Positions 40,672-50,428 of a stretch of 64,000 nt of DNA are shown piece by piece. Where the stretch lies: the NCBI RefSeq assembly GCF_001898575.1, contig NZ_MKUD01000041.1, forward strand, positions 1 through 64,000, given 5' to 3'. The notes beneath the pieces were generated by a model, which did not search any database, was not told the origin of the DNA, and saw only the letters and a program-made list of their open reading frames with translations. Origin of the DNA: Spirosoma sp. 48-14. GTDB taxonomy: Bacteria > Bacteroidota > Bacteroidia > Cytophagales > Spirosomataceae. The position numbers and the translations under genes were made by a program. Each line of letters begins with the position of its first letter. The stretch's first letter is position 1.

Positions 40672-43554
40672 ATGAAAAAACGACTATACTTCCAAATAGT
40701 CCTGACCCTTATGCGCCTGTCGCTCACTCAATTCATTTTTATTGCCTCGTTTGTGAGCGGTGCTTATGCTATCGATGGCAAAGCCCAGGAGGTGTTGCAG
40801 CAAAAAGTAACTTTCCACTCGCAAAAACAGAATGTAGAGCTGTTACTGTCCCATCTCGAAAAACAAGTCACAGCCCGTTTTGTGTTTAGCGGGAAGCTGA
40901 TTCAGGCTGATCGAAAAGTTAGCATTCATGCTGAGCAACAACCACTGGTTAGGGTGCTCGATGAACTACTTACTCCGCTGGAACTAAACTATCGGGTTTC
41001 GGGTAAACTCATCATTATCACGCCAAGCCCTAAACCGGAGGCTCCAGCAACCAAAGAAGCCCCCAAAGCCAATCATACGATTAAGGGCCGGGTCACCGAC
41101 GCCAAAGGTGAACCCATGATCGGAACGACCGTTATGCTCAGTTACCAGAATATGGGCCAAGTGACCGATCAGAGCGGAACATTCGCCTTCAACAACATTC
41201 CCGAAGGAGTATACACGCTTAGCCTGAGCAGCATTGGATTTATTACGTTAAAAAAGGACGTGGCCGTTGGGGCTAATGATGTTCAGCTTGAACTGACTTT
41301 GCAGGAAGATAACTTACAGCTAGAGCAGGTCATTGTTACCTCGAATGGGTCCCCTAAAAAGAAAATAGAGTCCAGCGTAGCGATTTCAACGGTAAATGCC
41401 AAACAGCTTAGCCAACGCCCACCACTCAACAGCACAGATATGCTGAAAGCCATTCCGGGATTGTCGCCGGAAGCCAGTGGCGGAGATGGACCCGGCAGTG
41501 TACGGGTGCGTGGTTTGCCAGGTGGAGGGTACGTATTTATGGGTGTCATGGAGGATGGATTGCCTGTATTGCCAACTGGCTTCAGTAGTATCCCTTCGGC
41601 CGACCAGTACTATAAAGTTGACTTAACCGTAAAAACGGTAGAAGCCGTTCGGGGTGGGCATGCCGCTATTCTACTGGCCAATACACCGGGTGCGCTGATC
41701 AACGTAATTTCGAATACGGGTACTGATCGACTGTCGGGGAAAGTAAAAGTGACGCGCGGTTTGTCGCAGAATGCCAATCGGTTCGATTTTAATCTGGGCG
41801 GTCCTTTGGCGCCTAAGCTCAAATTCAATGTGGGCGGTTTTTATAGGGCCGATGATGGCATACGGCCCCCTTCGTACCGGGCTAACGACGGCGGTCAACT
41901 AAAAGCGAATCTGACGTACCAGTTTAAGCCCAATAGTTATATCAGGGTGTATGGCAAATATCTGAACGACAAGACGTCATGGCTGGTACCGGCTTACTAT
42001 AGTTATGACGGTTCAGGCACGGGCAAGGCATTGCCTTCGTTCGATTTGCTGACCCAGACGCTGGCTACCCGCGATACAAAAGTCAGTGTGAAGGCGCCCA
42101 ATGGCATTACATATAACTATGATCTGGCTGATGGTTTCCACACAAAGTCGCTGGCTGGAGGGGTCGAATTCAAGCATACGACGCAAAACGAATGGACGAT
42201 AAAAAATAACCTGCGCTATCAACAAACGGACGGTAGTTTCAATGGCGCCATCGTAACGGCTGCATCAGCCTACCGCAGCGATGCAAAGTATTACTATCTG
42301 GGGGGGCAGCAACTGATTAGTCCAACCGGCTACTATACAGGTCAGTCGCTTACGGCGACAACCAATGCCGATAAGCAATTTGCCGATAACCTGGATATCA
42401 CCAAGCAGATTAAGAACCATGCGTTATCGATTGGGGCTGGTATTCATACGTATGATATCGACATGCTCACCATTGGTGCTGCGTTCAATACCGAAATAAC
42501 CGATAAGCCGCGTATTCTGCTGGTAAATACCGATCAGGGTAATGGGTTTTCCAACGTGACCATTTCTGGATACCGGAAGGGGACAACGACGACTACATCG
42601 GCCTGGGCTTCTGACGAGGTTAACTGGGCCAACTGGACAGTCGATCTGGGATTACGTGTGGATCGCTTCCACATTATAGGACAGCGTCTGCAAAATGTAG
42701 CGCCTTACAGCAATTACACCCCGTTCGACGAAAGCAACACCTATGCTACTGTTTCGCTCGGATTGAACTACAAAATCAATGAGCAGCATGCGTTGTTTGC
42801 CCGGTCTACCAGTACATACAGCGCCCTTACCATTGGCGACTATGCCAACTTCAATTTCGATCCGGCTGGCGTGAAAGATCGAAGTGTATTTATGGCCGAA
42901 GCTGGCTACAAAGTCAATATGCCGAAATTCTCGCTGTTTAGTTCGCTGATTTACGCGAGCCTGACCAATATCTCGTCCAGCATGTTGATCCCAGACACAA
43001 AGGGATCGTTCATTACCATTCCGACCTTTGCTTCGAGCCGGAACCTGAGTGCGGAGATCGAAGCGACGTACATGCCTAAACCGAACCTGAATTTTCGGTT
43101 TGTGGCAACATTCCAGGATAGCAAATACACGAATTATGAAGTTGTAGCGCCATCAACAGCGCGGGCCGACCTGGCTGGTAAACCGTTTGTCTGGTCGGGA
43201 AACAAAGCGGAACGGATCCCAGATGCGCTGCTTGAACTTTCGGGGACATATACCTATAAAAAGACGGACCTGTTTGCCAGTATCCGCCATATCGGAAAAC
43301 GGTGGAGTTCCCCAAGTAATGTGTATCAACTGGGAGGCTATAACGAACTATCGGTGGGGGTCGACTATAGACTACTAAAAGGAATCAATCTGCGTGTATG
43401 GGGTGATAATCTGTTAAACAGCCGGGGCTTAACCGAAGGTAATGTACGAGGTGATCAGTTCCTACAAAATGGCAATTTCGAAACCGGCTCGTTGCAGATT
43501 GGACGAATTATTCTGCCAAGAAGTTTCTGGGCTTCGCTAACTTATTCATTCTAA
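40672..43554 (+). CDS. TonB-dependent receptor with STN signalling domain
   Basis: A 960-residue outer-membrane receptor. Signal peptide (about 1-35), STN domain (about 45-120; RFVFSGKLI), carboxypeptidase-regulatory-like domain (about 138-225; IKGRVTDAKGEPMIGTTVML), plug (about 235-360; QVIVTSNG, VRVRGLPGG, AVRGGHAAILLANTPGALIN) and a 22-strand-type barrel ending in FWASLTYSF. The FecA-like design senses and imports a ligand, most often an iron complex. The ligand is unknown. It is the third gene of a sigma-FecR-receptor set. Confidence 0.93.
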   Translation: MKKRLYFQIVLTLMRLSLTQFIFIASFVSGAYAIDGKAQEVLQQKVTFHSQKQNVELLLSHLEKQVTARFVFSGKLIQADRKVSIHAEQQPLVRVLDELLTPLELNYRVSGKLIIITPSPKPEAPATKEAPKANHTIKGRVTDAKGEPMIGTTVMLSYQNMGQVTDQSGTFAFNNIPEGVYTLSLSSIGFITLKKDVAVGANDVQLELTLQEDNLQLEQVIVTSNGSPKKKIESSVAISTVNAKQLSQRPPLNSTDMLKAIPGLSPEASGGDGPGSVRVRGLPGGGYVFMGVMEDGLPVLPTGFSSIPSADQYYKVDLTVKTVEAVRGGHAAILLANTPGALINVISNTGTDRLSGKVKVTRGLSQNANRFDFNLGGPLAPKLKFNVGGFYRADDGIRPPSYRANDGGQLKANLTYQFKPNSYIRVYGKYLNDKTSWLVPAYYSYDGSGTGKALPSFDLLTQTLATRDTKVSVKAPNGITYNYDLADGFHTKSLAGGVEFKHTTQNEWTIKNNLRYQQTDGSFNGAIVTAASAYRSDAKYYYLGGQQLISPTGYYTGQSLTATTNADKQFADNLDITKQIKNHALSIGAGIHTYDIDMLTIGAAFNTEITDKPRILLVNTDQGNGFSNVTISGYRKGTTTTTSAWASDEVNWANWTVDLGLRVDRFHIIGQRLQNVAPYSNYTPFDESNTYATVSLGLNYKINEQHALFARSTSTYSALTIGDYANFNFDPAGVKDRSVFMAEAGYKVNMPKFSLFSSLIYASLTNISSSMLIPDTKGSFITIPTFASSRNLSAEIEATYMPKPNLNFRFVATFQDSKYTNYEVVAPSTARADLAGKPFVWSGNKAERIPDALLELSGTYTYKKTDLFASIRHIGKRWSSPSNVYQLGGYNELSVGVDYRLLKGINLRVWGDNLLNSRGLTEGNVRGDQFLQNGNFETGSLQIGRIILPRSFWASLTYSF

Positions 43555-43698
43555 GTCACTAGCAATTGAGCGATTGCTCTTAGTAGCAGGAGTACAAGGC
43601 CGTTTCGGTGAGTGCGATAGCTCGGGCTTGTAGCTGATCGGCTTTGTACACTGTACCACTGCGAATTGCACTCAATTGATTCGTCTTACTTATTTTTT

Positions 43699-45351
43699 AT
43701 GATTCGGTTTGTGTTGCTTTTTTGGCTGATGCCAGCCTGTTTGGTGGCTCAGCAAGCCATACCAACGCCAAAAGTTGCAAATAGCCCTCAGCTAGTGGTG
43801 CGACCAAAGCTGGTAGTTGGCGTCGTTGTAGATCAAATGCGCTACGATTATTGGTATCGCTATTATAATAAGTATACCGAAGGAGGGTTCAAACGGTTGC
43901 TGCACGAGGGGTTTACCTGCCGGGATCATCATTATCACTATGCACTTACAGTTACAGCGGCTGGGCACGCTTCGGTCTACACCGGATCGCAGCCAGCTAT
44001 TCACGGGATTGTAGGGAACGACTGGTACGATCAGCGATTGGGCAAGCGTGTATATTGTGTAGAAGATAGTAGCGTAAAGGCGGTGGGGACCATGAACGCC
44101 GTGGCAGGTAGCATGTCACCCAAAAATCTGATGGTCAGTACGATTACGGATCAGCTACGACTCGCTACAAACTACCAGTCGAAAACCATAGGTATTGCAC
44201 TTAAAGACCGGGGCGCTATTTTGCCCGCTGGTCATACGGCCAATGGGGCGTACTGGTTCGATAGTAAGACAGGCAACTGGATTACCAGCTCGTTTTATCG
44301 GTCCGACCTGCCACAGTGGGTAAGTGCATATAACGGTAAAAAGCGACCCGCTGAGTTGATGAAATCGGGCTGGCAAACGCTGCTGCCAACTGAGCAGTAT
44401 ACCGAAAGTACAGCCGACGATCAACAATATGAGTATAAGCTGCCTGGTGCTCAGAAAGCGGTGTTTCCCTACGACCTGGCCGGACAGTTGGGGGATGTGT
44501 TTGGAGTAATTGCCAGCACCCCCCATGGAAATACCATTACCAAGGAAATGGCTCTGGAAGCCTTAACCCACGAAAACCTGGGTAGGGGAGAGGCAACCGA
44601 TTTTCTGGCGGTTAGTTTTTCTTCCCCTGATTATGTAGGACACGCATTTGGGCCAAATTCAGTAGAAGAAGAGGATATTTATCTGCGGCTCGACCGCGAT
44701 CTGGCGGATATGTTAACCGCGCTGGATGGCTGGGTTGGTAAGGGGAATTATCTGTTTTTTCTCACTGCCGATCATGGGGTAATGGATGTGGCCGATTTGT
44801 GGAAGGAACATCATCTGCCAGCAGGTCGACTCAATATCGGGACAATCAACACCGCTATCAAATCCGCTCTGAATACCGCATTTGGTGAAGACGATTACAT
44901 TCGTACAGCGGAAAATTATCAGTTTTATCTGAATCATGAGGTGCTTCGTGCCAAGAAGCTCACCGTACAGGATGTCTGCAAAGTTATCCGGGATGTTACA
45001 CGCAACACAGAAGGTATAGCCGAGGTTGTCAATCTGCATGAGCTGGGAACTGCCAGTCTTAACGATTACCAGCTAACCCTGTATAAAAATGGGACTCATG
45101 CCAAGCGTAGTGGTGATATTCAGCTTGTAATTGAGCCGGGATGGATGGCGGGGGCTATTGCGGCTAGTCACGGTGGCCCTTATGCCTACGATACGCACAT
45201 TCCGCTGTTGTTTTATGGCTGGGGCGTTAAACCTGGCGAAACGTTTGAGCGTACGTCTGTGGCCGATACCGCTCCCACATTAGCGGCTTTGCTTAAAATT
45301 CTTGAGCCCAGTGGGAGTGTAGGAAGGGTTATTGGAATATTGATCAAATGA
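43699..45351 (+). CDS. PafA-type alkaline phosphatase
   Basis: A 550-residue secreted phosphatase from ATG 43699 (an ATG at 43666 is also open). Signal ends CLVAQQ. Metal and active-site residues of the nucleotide-pyrophosphatase/phosphatase fold are visible: Asp45 (VVDQMRYDY), nucleophile Thr in LTVTAAGHAS (about 86), Asp and His in SSPDYVGHAFGP, DH in TADHGV and His in ASHGGPY. PafA releases phosphate from organic esters outside the cell. It follows the TonB receptor by 144 bases and may share its control. A hairpin follows. Confidence 0.92.
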   Translation: MIRFVLLFWLMPACLVAQQAIPTPKVANSPQLVVRPKLVVGVVVDQMRYDYWYRYYNKYTEGGFKRLLHEGFTCRDHHYHYALTVTAAGHASVYTGSQPAIHGIVGNDWYDQRLGKRVYCVEDSSVKAVGTMNAVAGSMSPKNLMVSTITDQLRLATNYQSKTIGIALKDRGAILPAGHTANGAYWFDSKTGNWITSSFYRSDLPQWVSAYNGKKRPAELMKSGWQTLLPTEQYTESTADDQQYEYKLPGAQKAVFPYDLAGQLGDVFGVIASTPHGNTITKEMALEALTHENLGRGEATDFLAVSFSSPDYVGHAFGPNSVEEEDIYLRLDRDLADMLTALDGWVGKGNYLFFLTADHGVMDVADLWKEHHLPAGRLNIGTINTAIKSALNTAFGEDDYIRTAENYQFYLNHEVLRAKKLTVQDVCKVIRDVTRNTEGIAEVVNLHELGTASLNDYQLTLYKNGTHAKRSGDIQLVIEPGWMAGAIAASHGGPYAYDTHIPLLFYGWGVKPGETFERTSVADTAPTLAALLKILEPSGSVGRVIGILIK

Positions 45352-45373
45352 GGCAAGGTTAACTGAACATAAA

Positions 45374-45401
45374 AAAGCCCCTGCGATTTCGTAGGGGCTT
45401 T
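45374..45401. terminator. Terminator between convergent phosphatase and sufB genes
   Basis: Arms AAAGCCCCTGCG (45374-45385) and CGTAGGGGCTTT (45390-45401), 12 bp with one wobble and a 4-base loop; A-run on one side, T-run on the other. Confidence 0.8.
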
Positions 45402-45423
45402 GTCACTAAAAAGATTTTTATTT

Positions 45424-46902
45424 TTAGCCAACGCTGCCTTCCAGACTAATGGCGAGCAGTTTTTGGGCTTCAACAGCAAACTCCATTGGTAGTTGATTCA
45501 ATACTTCTTTGGCATATCCGTTGATGATCAGGGCAACGGCCTGTTCGGTTGGGATGCCACGCTGGTTACAGTAGAACAACTGGTCTTCGCCGATTTTTGA
45601 AGTTGTCGCTTCGTGTTCGACGGTAGCTGTTGGGTTTTTTACCTCCAGATAGGGAAACGTGTGTGCTCCACATTTATCACCCAACAGCAACGAATCGCAT
45701 TGCGAGTAGTTACGGGCATTTTCGGCACGCTTCATTACCTCTACCAAGCCCCGGTACGAGTTCTGGCTTTTACCTGCCGAAATCCCTTTCGATACGATCC
45801 GGCTCTTGGTATTTTTGCCAATGTGGATCATTTTGGTGCCCGTATCGGCCTGCTGCATATTGTTGGTAACCGCCACCGAGTAAAACTCGCCAATGGAGTT
45901 GTCACCTTTCAGTATGACCGATGGGTATTTCCAGGTAATGGCTGATCCGGTTTCTACCTGCGTCCACGAAATTTTAGCGTTCGGGCCGTCGCAGATACCG
46001 CGCTTGGTGACGAAGTTATAAATACCACCTTTGCCATCTTTATCGCCCGGATACCAGTTCTGCACCGTCGAATATTTAATTTCGGCGTCGGCATGGGCAA
46101 CCAGCTCAACAACAGCCGCATGGAGCTGATTTTCGTCACGCATTGGGGCTGTACAACCTTCGAGGTAACTTACATACGAACCTTCGTCGGCAATGATCAG
46201 CGTCCGTTCGAACTGCCCGGTTCCGGCGGCATTGATACGGAAATAGGTCGACAGTTCCATTGGGCAGCGAACTCCTTTCGGAATGTAACAGAACGACCCA
46301 TCGGTGAACACGGCTGCGTTCAGGGCGGCAAAATAATTGTCTTTAGCCGGTACCACCGAACCCAGGTATTTTTTTACCAGCTCAGAATGTTCATGAACGG
46401 CTTCGGAGATCGAGCAGAAGATAATACCACGCTCAGCGAGGTCTTTCTTGAAGGTGGTCGCTACCGAAACGGAATCCATAACTGCATCGACCGCTACCCG
46501 TGGACGGTCGCCCTGAGGCTCATCCACGACACCCGCAAGCCGTTTCTGTTCGCTTAGCGAAATGCCGAGCCGGTTGAACGTATCCAGCAACTCGGGGTCG
46601 ATTTCGTCAAGGGAATTAACGGTTTTCTTTTGCTTGGGAGCCGAATAGTACTTGATCGCCTGGTAGTCGATTTTCGGATAATGAACATTGGGCCAGGTTG
46701 GCTCGGTCATTTCCTGCCACATCCGAAACGCTTTCAACCGATTTTCGAGCAGCCACTCAGGTTCCTGTTTCTTCGCAGAAATAAAACGGATAATATCTTC
46801 ATCAAGACCTGGAGGGGCTTCATCGGCCTCAATCAACGTCTCGAATCCATATTTATACTCGGCGTTGGTAATACTCTCTAAAATTTCAACGTCCTTGCTC
46901 AT
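45424..46902 (-). CDS. sufB: Fe-S cluster assembly protein SufB
   Basis: A 492-residue SufB: PDEIIRF-like N-terminus ([20 protein letters not shown]), [64 protein letters not shown] and the C-terminal SDS-like helical end. SufB scaffolds Fe-S clusters with SufC and SufD. Bacteroidota usually keep sufBCDSE together; here the gene downstream of sufB is on the other strand, so sufC, sufD and sufS must be elsewhere. Confidence 0.95.
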   Translation of the reverse strand: MSKDVEILESITNAEYKYGFETLIEADEAPPGLDEDIIRFISAKKQEPEWLLENRLKAFRMWQEMTEPTWPNVHYPKIDYQAIKYYSAPKQKKTVNSLDEIDPELLDTFNRLGISLSEQKRLAGVVDEPQGDRPRVAVDAVMDSVSVATTFKKDLAERGIIFCSISEAVHEHSELVKKYLGSVVPAKDNYFAALNAAVFTDGSFCYIPKGVRCPMELSTYFRINAAGTGQFERTLIIADEGSYVSYLEGCTAPMRDENQLHAAVVELVAHADAEIKYSTVQNWYPGDKDGKGGIYNFVTKRGICDGPNAKISWTQVETGSAITWKYPSVILKGDNSIGEFYSVAVTNNMQQADTGTKMIHIGKNTKSRIVSKGISAGKSQNSYRGLVEVMKRAENARNYSQCDSLLLGDKCGAHTFPYLEVKNPTATVEHEATTSKIGEDQLFYCNQRGIPTEQAVALIINGYAKEVLNQLPMEFAVEAQKLLAISLEGSVG

Positions 46903-47046
46903 AGTCTCGGTTAATTGACTGGTAGAAAGAACCAGTGCAATGTATTTTTAACAATTTGCCGGATAGGTACGTTCCGGGCAGGCTGGACAAATATCGGAAA
47001 CTTTCCGTTATTTCAGGGGTATTTTCTACGAATAGCCTATCGGGTT

Positions 47047-47601
47047 ATGGCCGCTACCAAATCACGTTTCAATATTGAACTGCTGCTGGGTATCTCGGCA
47101 ACGTTCCTGAGTTTAGCAGCCTTGGTGGTATCGATCTTCCAGACGAAGATCGCTCGTGAACAGCAGGACGCATCCGTATGGCCTTATATTCAGGCCGATT
47201 ACACCAAGGCAAATGATAGTTTTGTCTGGAATGTTGTCAATAATGGGATTGGGCCAGCCGTCATCAAGTCGACGAGTCTGCGGTATAAGGGCAGAGCCTA
47301 TAAAGACGCATACGAACTCATTAACGAACAGATCCAGCACCTTAGCGAGAACACATCCAAGGGGAAAACCGCGCACGTGAACTTCTTTTATGGTGGCCTC
47401 TCGCGGGGGAACGTGATTAAGAGTGAAGGCGAAATCAAGTTGGGCGAAATAACGGGCAATGAATCGATTGCCGACACCCTGCTGCATATTGTGCAGGATA
47501 CATCGTATCATTTTACGGTGGTGTACAGCGATGTGTATGGTAATTGCTGGCAACTCAATCAGGACAAGACGACGGCCCTAGGCAAATGTGACACTAAATA
47601 A
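47047..47601 (+). CDS. Membrane-anchored protein, paralogue of 15130-15708
   Basis: A 184-residue protein from ATG 47047 (the open frame begins 132 bases earlier, in the sufB leader). One N-terminal transmembrane helix (LLGISATFLSLAALVVSIFQ) and a soluble domain with QQDASVWPYIQADY, VNNGIGPAVIKSTSLRYKGR and VVYSDVYGNCWQL. It is clearly related to the protein at 15130-15708. No function is known to me. It is divergent from sufB. Confidence 0.65.
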   Translation: MAATKSRFNIELLLGISATFLSLAALVVSIFQTKIAREQQDASVWPYIQADYTKANDSFVWNVVNNGIGPAVIKSTSLRYKGRAYKDAYELINEQIQHLSENTSKGKTAHVNFFYGGLSRGNVIKSEGEIKLGEITGNESIADTLLHIVQDTSYHFTVVYSDVYGNCWQLNQDKTTALGKCDTK

Positions 47602-47731
47602 AAACTGTGGGGTCAGATGTGAGCATTTGACCTGATGAGGTTTCTTAAAACCTCGTTATGTACTTTGTTTGTCGGTTTTTAGAAACCGACATCACATTAA
47701 CCGCATCAAACGGTAACGATAACTAAAAAAA

Positions 47732-47767
47732 CGCCCACGTCATTCCATATCTGGAAGGGCGTGGGCG
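47732..47767. terminator. Terminator hairpin with nested stem
   Basis: CGCCCACG (47732-47739) pairs with CGTGGGCG (47760-47767); an inner TTCCA/TGGAA stem lies within the loop. An A-run precedes it, so on the minus strand it ends in T's, serving the lipoprotein gene. Confidence 0.75.
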
Positions 47768-47788
47768 GGCAACTTTTGACAATACGGT

Positions 47789-48493
47789 CTACTGGATCGT
47801 CACATTTACTTTGCTGTAATACAGCGTTGTCAGTCCCTCAAAACCTGAGTCAGTGCCGATCAGCAGCCAAAGCTCCCCTTTGTCATTGGTCGTTACGCTG
47901 AACGGTTTATCGGCATTCGTCCGTGTGATGAGCGCATACCCTTCAGAATCGTCGCTAGTGGCGATATTGCCTAGTCGAATGGCATCTTTACCATCGTTGT
48001 TCTGGGCGCCTTTATCGATGTTGAGCGAATAGAAGTCGTCTTTCAATACACTGACGGGTTCAGTAACGGAAGCACCTGCTTTGAGGAATACACTACCTCC
48101 CGGCGAGCCACCAATACCAACGGAGTTTTCGCCATACTGAGAGGCTAGTTCAACATTGAACACCAGCTTATACTCCTTGTTGGGCTGTAAACCGACCACT
48201 TTCTTCTTGATGAACATGAAGGCATCATCACTCCGGTTCATACTCGACAGCATGAGCGATTTACGGGTTGTGTCTAACGGTGCAGGCAGTCCTTTCCACG
48301 ATGCTTTAAACTCCATAATGTCTGCCTGCGCCTTTCCAAAATCGGTAATCCCGGCCGACCACCCATCGGGTCCAGTCTGAAACGAGGATTGGTACGGTAG
48401 TCCGGGCTGGAGGGGTACGTTGTCCTGATTACAAGCTGAAAAGGTGAATAAACTGCCTGCCAAAACGGCGATTACCTTGAACGTTGATTTCAT
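47789..48493 (-). CDS. Lipoprotein of unknown function
   Basis: A 234-residue lipoprotein (lipobox FSAC, Cys21). The mature part is beta-rich, with SSFQTGPDGWSAGITDFGKA and KVVGLQPNKEYKLVFNVELA, then EGYALITRTNADKPFSV; it looks like a jelly-roll carbohydrate-binding or similar extracellular fold. No catalytic motif. It is the last gene of a minus-strand run after DoxX. Confidence 0.7.
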   Translation of the reverse strand: MKSTFKVIAVLAGSLFTFSACNQDNVPLQPGLPYQSSFQTGPDGWSAGITDFGKAQADIMEFKASWKGLPAPLDTTRKSLMLSSMNRSDDAFMFIKKKVVGLQPNKEYKLVFNVELASQYGENSVGIGGSPGGSVFLKAGASVTEPVSVLKDDFYSLNIDKGAQNNDGKDAIRLGNIATSDDSEGYALITRTNADKPFSVTTNDKGELWLLIGTDSGFEGLTTLYYSKVNVTIQ

Positions 48494-48559
48494 TATACAC
48501 TTGGTTTGTTTCCTCTACAGACTCCCCAAAGTGAACCACCGTTGGAATGGTTTTCTGAA

Positions 48560-48949
48560 TTAACGGAACCGATTTCGCCCGGATTCCTCCAATCCATTGA
48601 GGGCGAGGTAAAAAGCGATGATATAAATTAACTGAGTTCCGGCTGTAGTCCAATCTTCTTTTAGCGTCGTACCGAACAGGAGCGCACTTACCGTCAAACC
48701 ACCTAAGAAATACCCCCATTTACTGAATTGACCGCCAACTAAGATCAATAGGCCAACCGTAAGTTCAACAAAAGGTAGGGTAAACAGAAAGGTTTTTGTA
48801 AGCATTGGCGGCAGAATGGTTTGGGCAAAACCAGTTTCTGTCTTTGCGACGAAAGCCCCTAGTTTGGGAATACGCACAAGGCCATGCATAAGCATATTAA
48901 TACCCAGACCAAGCCGGATAACGAGTAGCGCTAGCGTATTGGCATTCAT
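48560..48949 (-). CDS. DoxX family membrane protein
   Basis: A 129-residue protein with four hydrophobic helices: LVIRLGLGINMLMHGLVRI, PFVELTVGLLILVGG, GYFLGGLTVSALLFGTTL and LIYIIAFYLALNG. DoxX-type proteins are small quinone or redox-linked membrane proteins. Its ATG overlaps the stop of the acidic protein gene (ATGA), so the two are co-translated. Confidence 0.87.
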   Translation of the reverse strand: MNANTLALLVIRLGLGINMLMHGLVRIPKLGAFVAKTETGFAQTILPPMLTKTFLFTLPFVELTVGLLILVGGQFSKWGYFLGGLTVSALLFGTTLKEDWTTAGTQLIYIIAFYLALNGLEESGRNRFR

Positions 48950-49197
48950 TCCTCATTCTCCATTTCTACGTCACCTTCTTCAACCGTTTCTTCGGCCAGC
49001 AAATCATCATTCACACCCACGTCACCGTCTGAATCGGCTACTTCGGCTTTTTCGGGTTCGGGGCCTGATGCGGTGATAGGGCGCAGGGGACTGTCTTGAG
49101 GAACGCCTGTGTTTGAGGCTTCGCTTTGCGCCAGTATCTGCACGACACCCTGGTTATCATCGTCGGCAGGGTTGTATGTGTTGTTATCGGTATTCAT
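48946..49197 (-). CDS. Small acidic protein
   Basis: An 83-residue, low-complexity acidic protein from ATG 49197 (MNTDNNTYNPADDDNQGVV); the frame is open to 49281 but the upstream part is not acidic. Rich in Asp, Glu, Asn and Pro, ending EEGDVEMENEE. It is likely disordered. Linked to DoxX by a four-base overlap. Confidence 0.6.
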   Translation of the reverse strand: MNTDNNTYNPADDDNQGVVQILAQSEASNTGVPQDSPLRPITASGPEPEKAEVADSDGDVGVNDDLLAEETVEEGDVEMENEE

Positions 49198-49252
49198 AAA
49201 ATGATTTAGTTGTCGTCCTGAAAAGCTTTGGAATCCTTCCCGAACTTGTTGA

Positions 49253-49522
49253 TTAAGAACCGGACCGCGTAACATGGCCACCTAATGCATAATTATCGTC
49301 CTGGTGATGATCGTGCTCACCGGTGGGGTCGCCGTCTTCATCCAGCGGCTCATCATATAACTCTTCGTCAGGCTCCGCGTTGGTCATGTCGTCATCCAGT
49401 CCATCTTTGTCATCGACGGCGGGGCCGCTCTGGTTTCGAAAAATATCAGGATCAATGCGGTCGATTCGGGAGCCAATAACGCCTGTGTCGGTTGCGACAG
49501 GATGATCGAATATCGTTTTCAT
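49253..49522 (-). CDS. Small acidic protein
   Basis: An 89-residue acidic protein: FDHPVATDTGVIGSRIDRID at the N-terminus, then an Asp/Glu-rich body (DDKDGLDDDMTNAEPDEELY) and a Gly/Ser-rich end. It resembles the adjacent acidic gene in composition; both head the run that leads to DoxX and the lipoprotein. Function unknown. Confidence 0.6.
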   Translation of the reverse strand: MKTIFDHPVATDTGVIGSRIDRIDPDIFRNQSGPAVDDKDGLDDDMTNAEPDEELYDEPLDEDGDPTGEHDHHQDDNYALGGHVTRSGS

Positions 49523-49610
49523 GTTGTTGAGTTGTTGATATGTCTATAGATAACCCGGTAGAATACCGAAAGGTTAGGCTTATTGGCCTGTTCCTGATGA
49601 AGATCGTATT

Positions 49611-50405
49611 ATGAAATCACTATTACTCATCATCTGCCTCCTGGTTTCTGGTCTGGTACGCGCTCAACCGAATCGGGAGCCGCTCTTTACCTCGTTTGAT
49701 GGCACTCAAATTCATTACGATATAGTGGGCGAAGGCAAGCCCGTAGTACTGCTGCATGGCTTTATCAGTACCAGTGAAAGCTGGAAACGGTCGGCGGTAC
49801 GGCAGGCTCTGACTGATGCTGGTTTTAAAGTAGTAATGCTCGATTTGCGGGGCAATGGCTTATCAGACAAACCGCACGGGGCCGAAGCCTATCGTGATAA
49901 CACTGAACTGAAGGATGTTATGGCATTAATGAAGCACTTGGGCCTGAAAAACTATGACGTAGTGGGTTACTCGCGCGGGGCCATTCTGACGGCAAAACTG
50001 CTGACGATGGATAAACAAGTGCGTCGGGCGGTGATGGGCGGGATCAGTGTCGATTTTTCGGACCCAAACTGGATTCGTCGTCGAAATTTCTTCGAAGCGT
50101 TAACCAAACCCGGAAGTCATCCTGAGCTACAGCCCGCTGTCGACAATGCCAAAAAAGCGGGTGCCGATACGGTGGTGCTGGCGCGTTTGCAGGAGTTTCA
50201 ACCCGTGACCACCAAAGCCGAACTGGCGAAGATCAGGATTCCAGTATTGGTGGTGAATGGTGATCAGGACAACGACAACGGCGATCCGCAAACCCTGGTC
50301 GATGCCATTCCGGGCTCGCAGCTGGTCATCGTGCCGGGTAATCACGGTGGTGCCATGCGGACGCCCGAATTCGCGAAAGCGGTTGTGGAGTTTTTGACGA
50401 AGTGA
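49611..50405 (+). CDS. Secreted alpha/beta hydrolase
   Basis: A 264-residue serine hydrolase with signal peptide (ending VRAQ). Nucleophile Ser121 in GYSRGA, acid in VVNGDQDND and His in PGNHGG complete the catalytic triad; oxyanion HGF. The substrate could be an ester or an epoxide. Divergent from the acidic gene at 49522. Confidence 0.87.
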   Translation: MKSLLLIICLLVSGLVRAQPNREPLFTSFDGTQIHYDIVGEGKPVVLLHGFISTSESWKRSAVRQALTDAGFKVVMLDLRGNGLSDKPHGAEAYRDNTELKDVMALMKHLGLKNYDVVGYSRGAILTAKLLTMDKQVRRAVMGGISVDFSDPNWIRRRNFFEALTKPGSHPELQPAVDNAKKAGADTVVLARLQEFQPVTTKAELAKIRIPVLVVNGDQDNDNGDPQTLVDAIPGSQLVIVPGNHGGAMRTPEFAKAVVEFLTK

Positions 50406-50428
50406 GTTGATGAATTATTCCAGATCTG

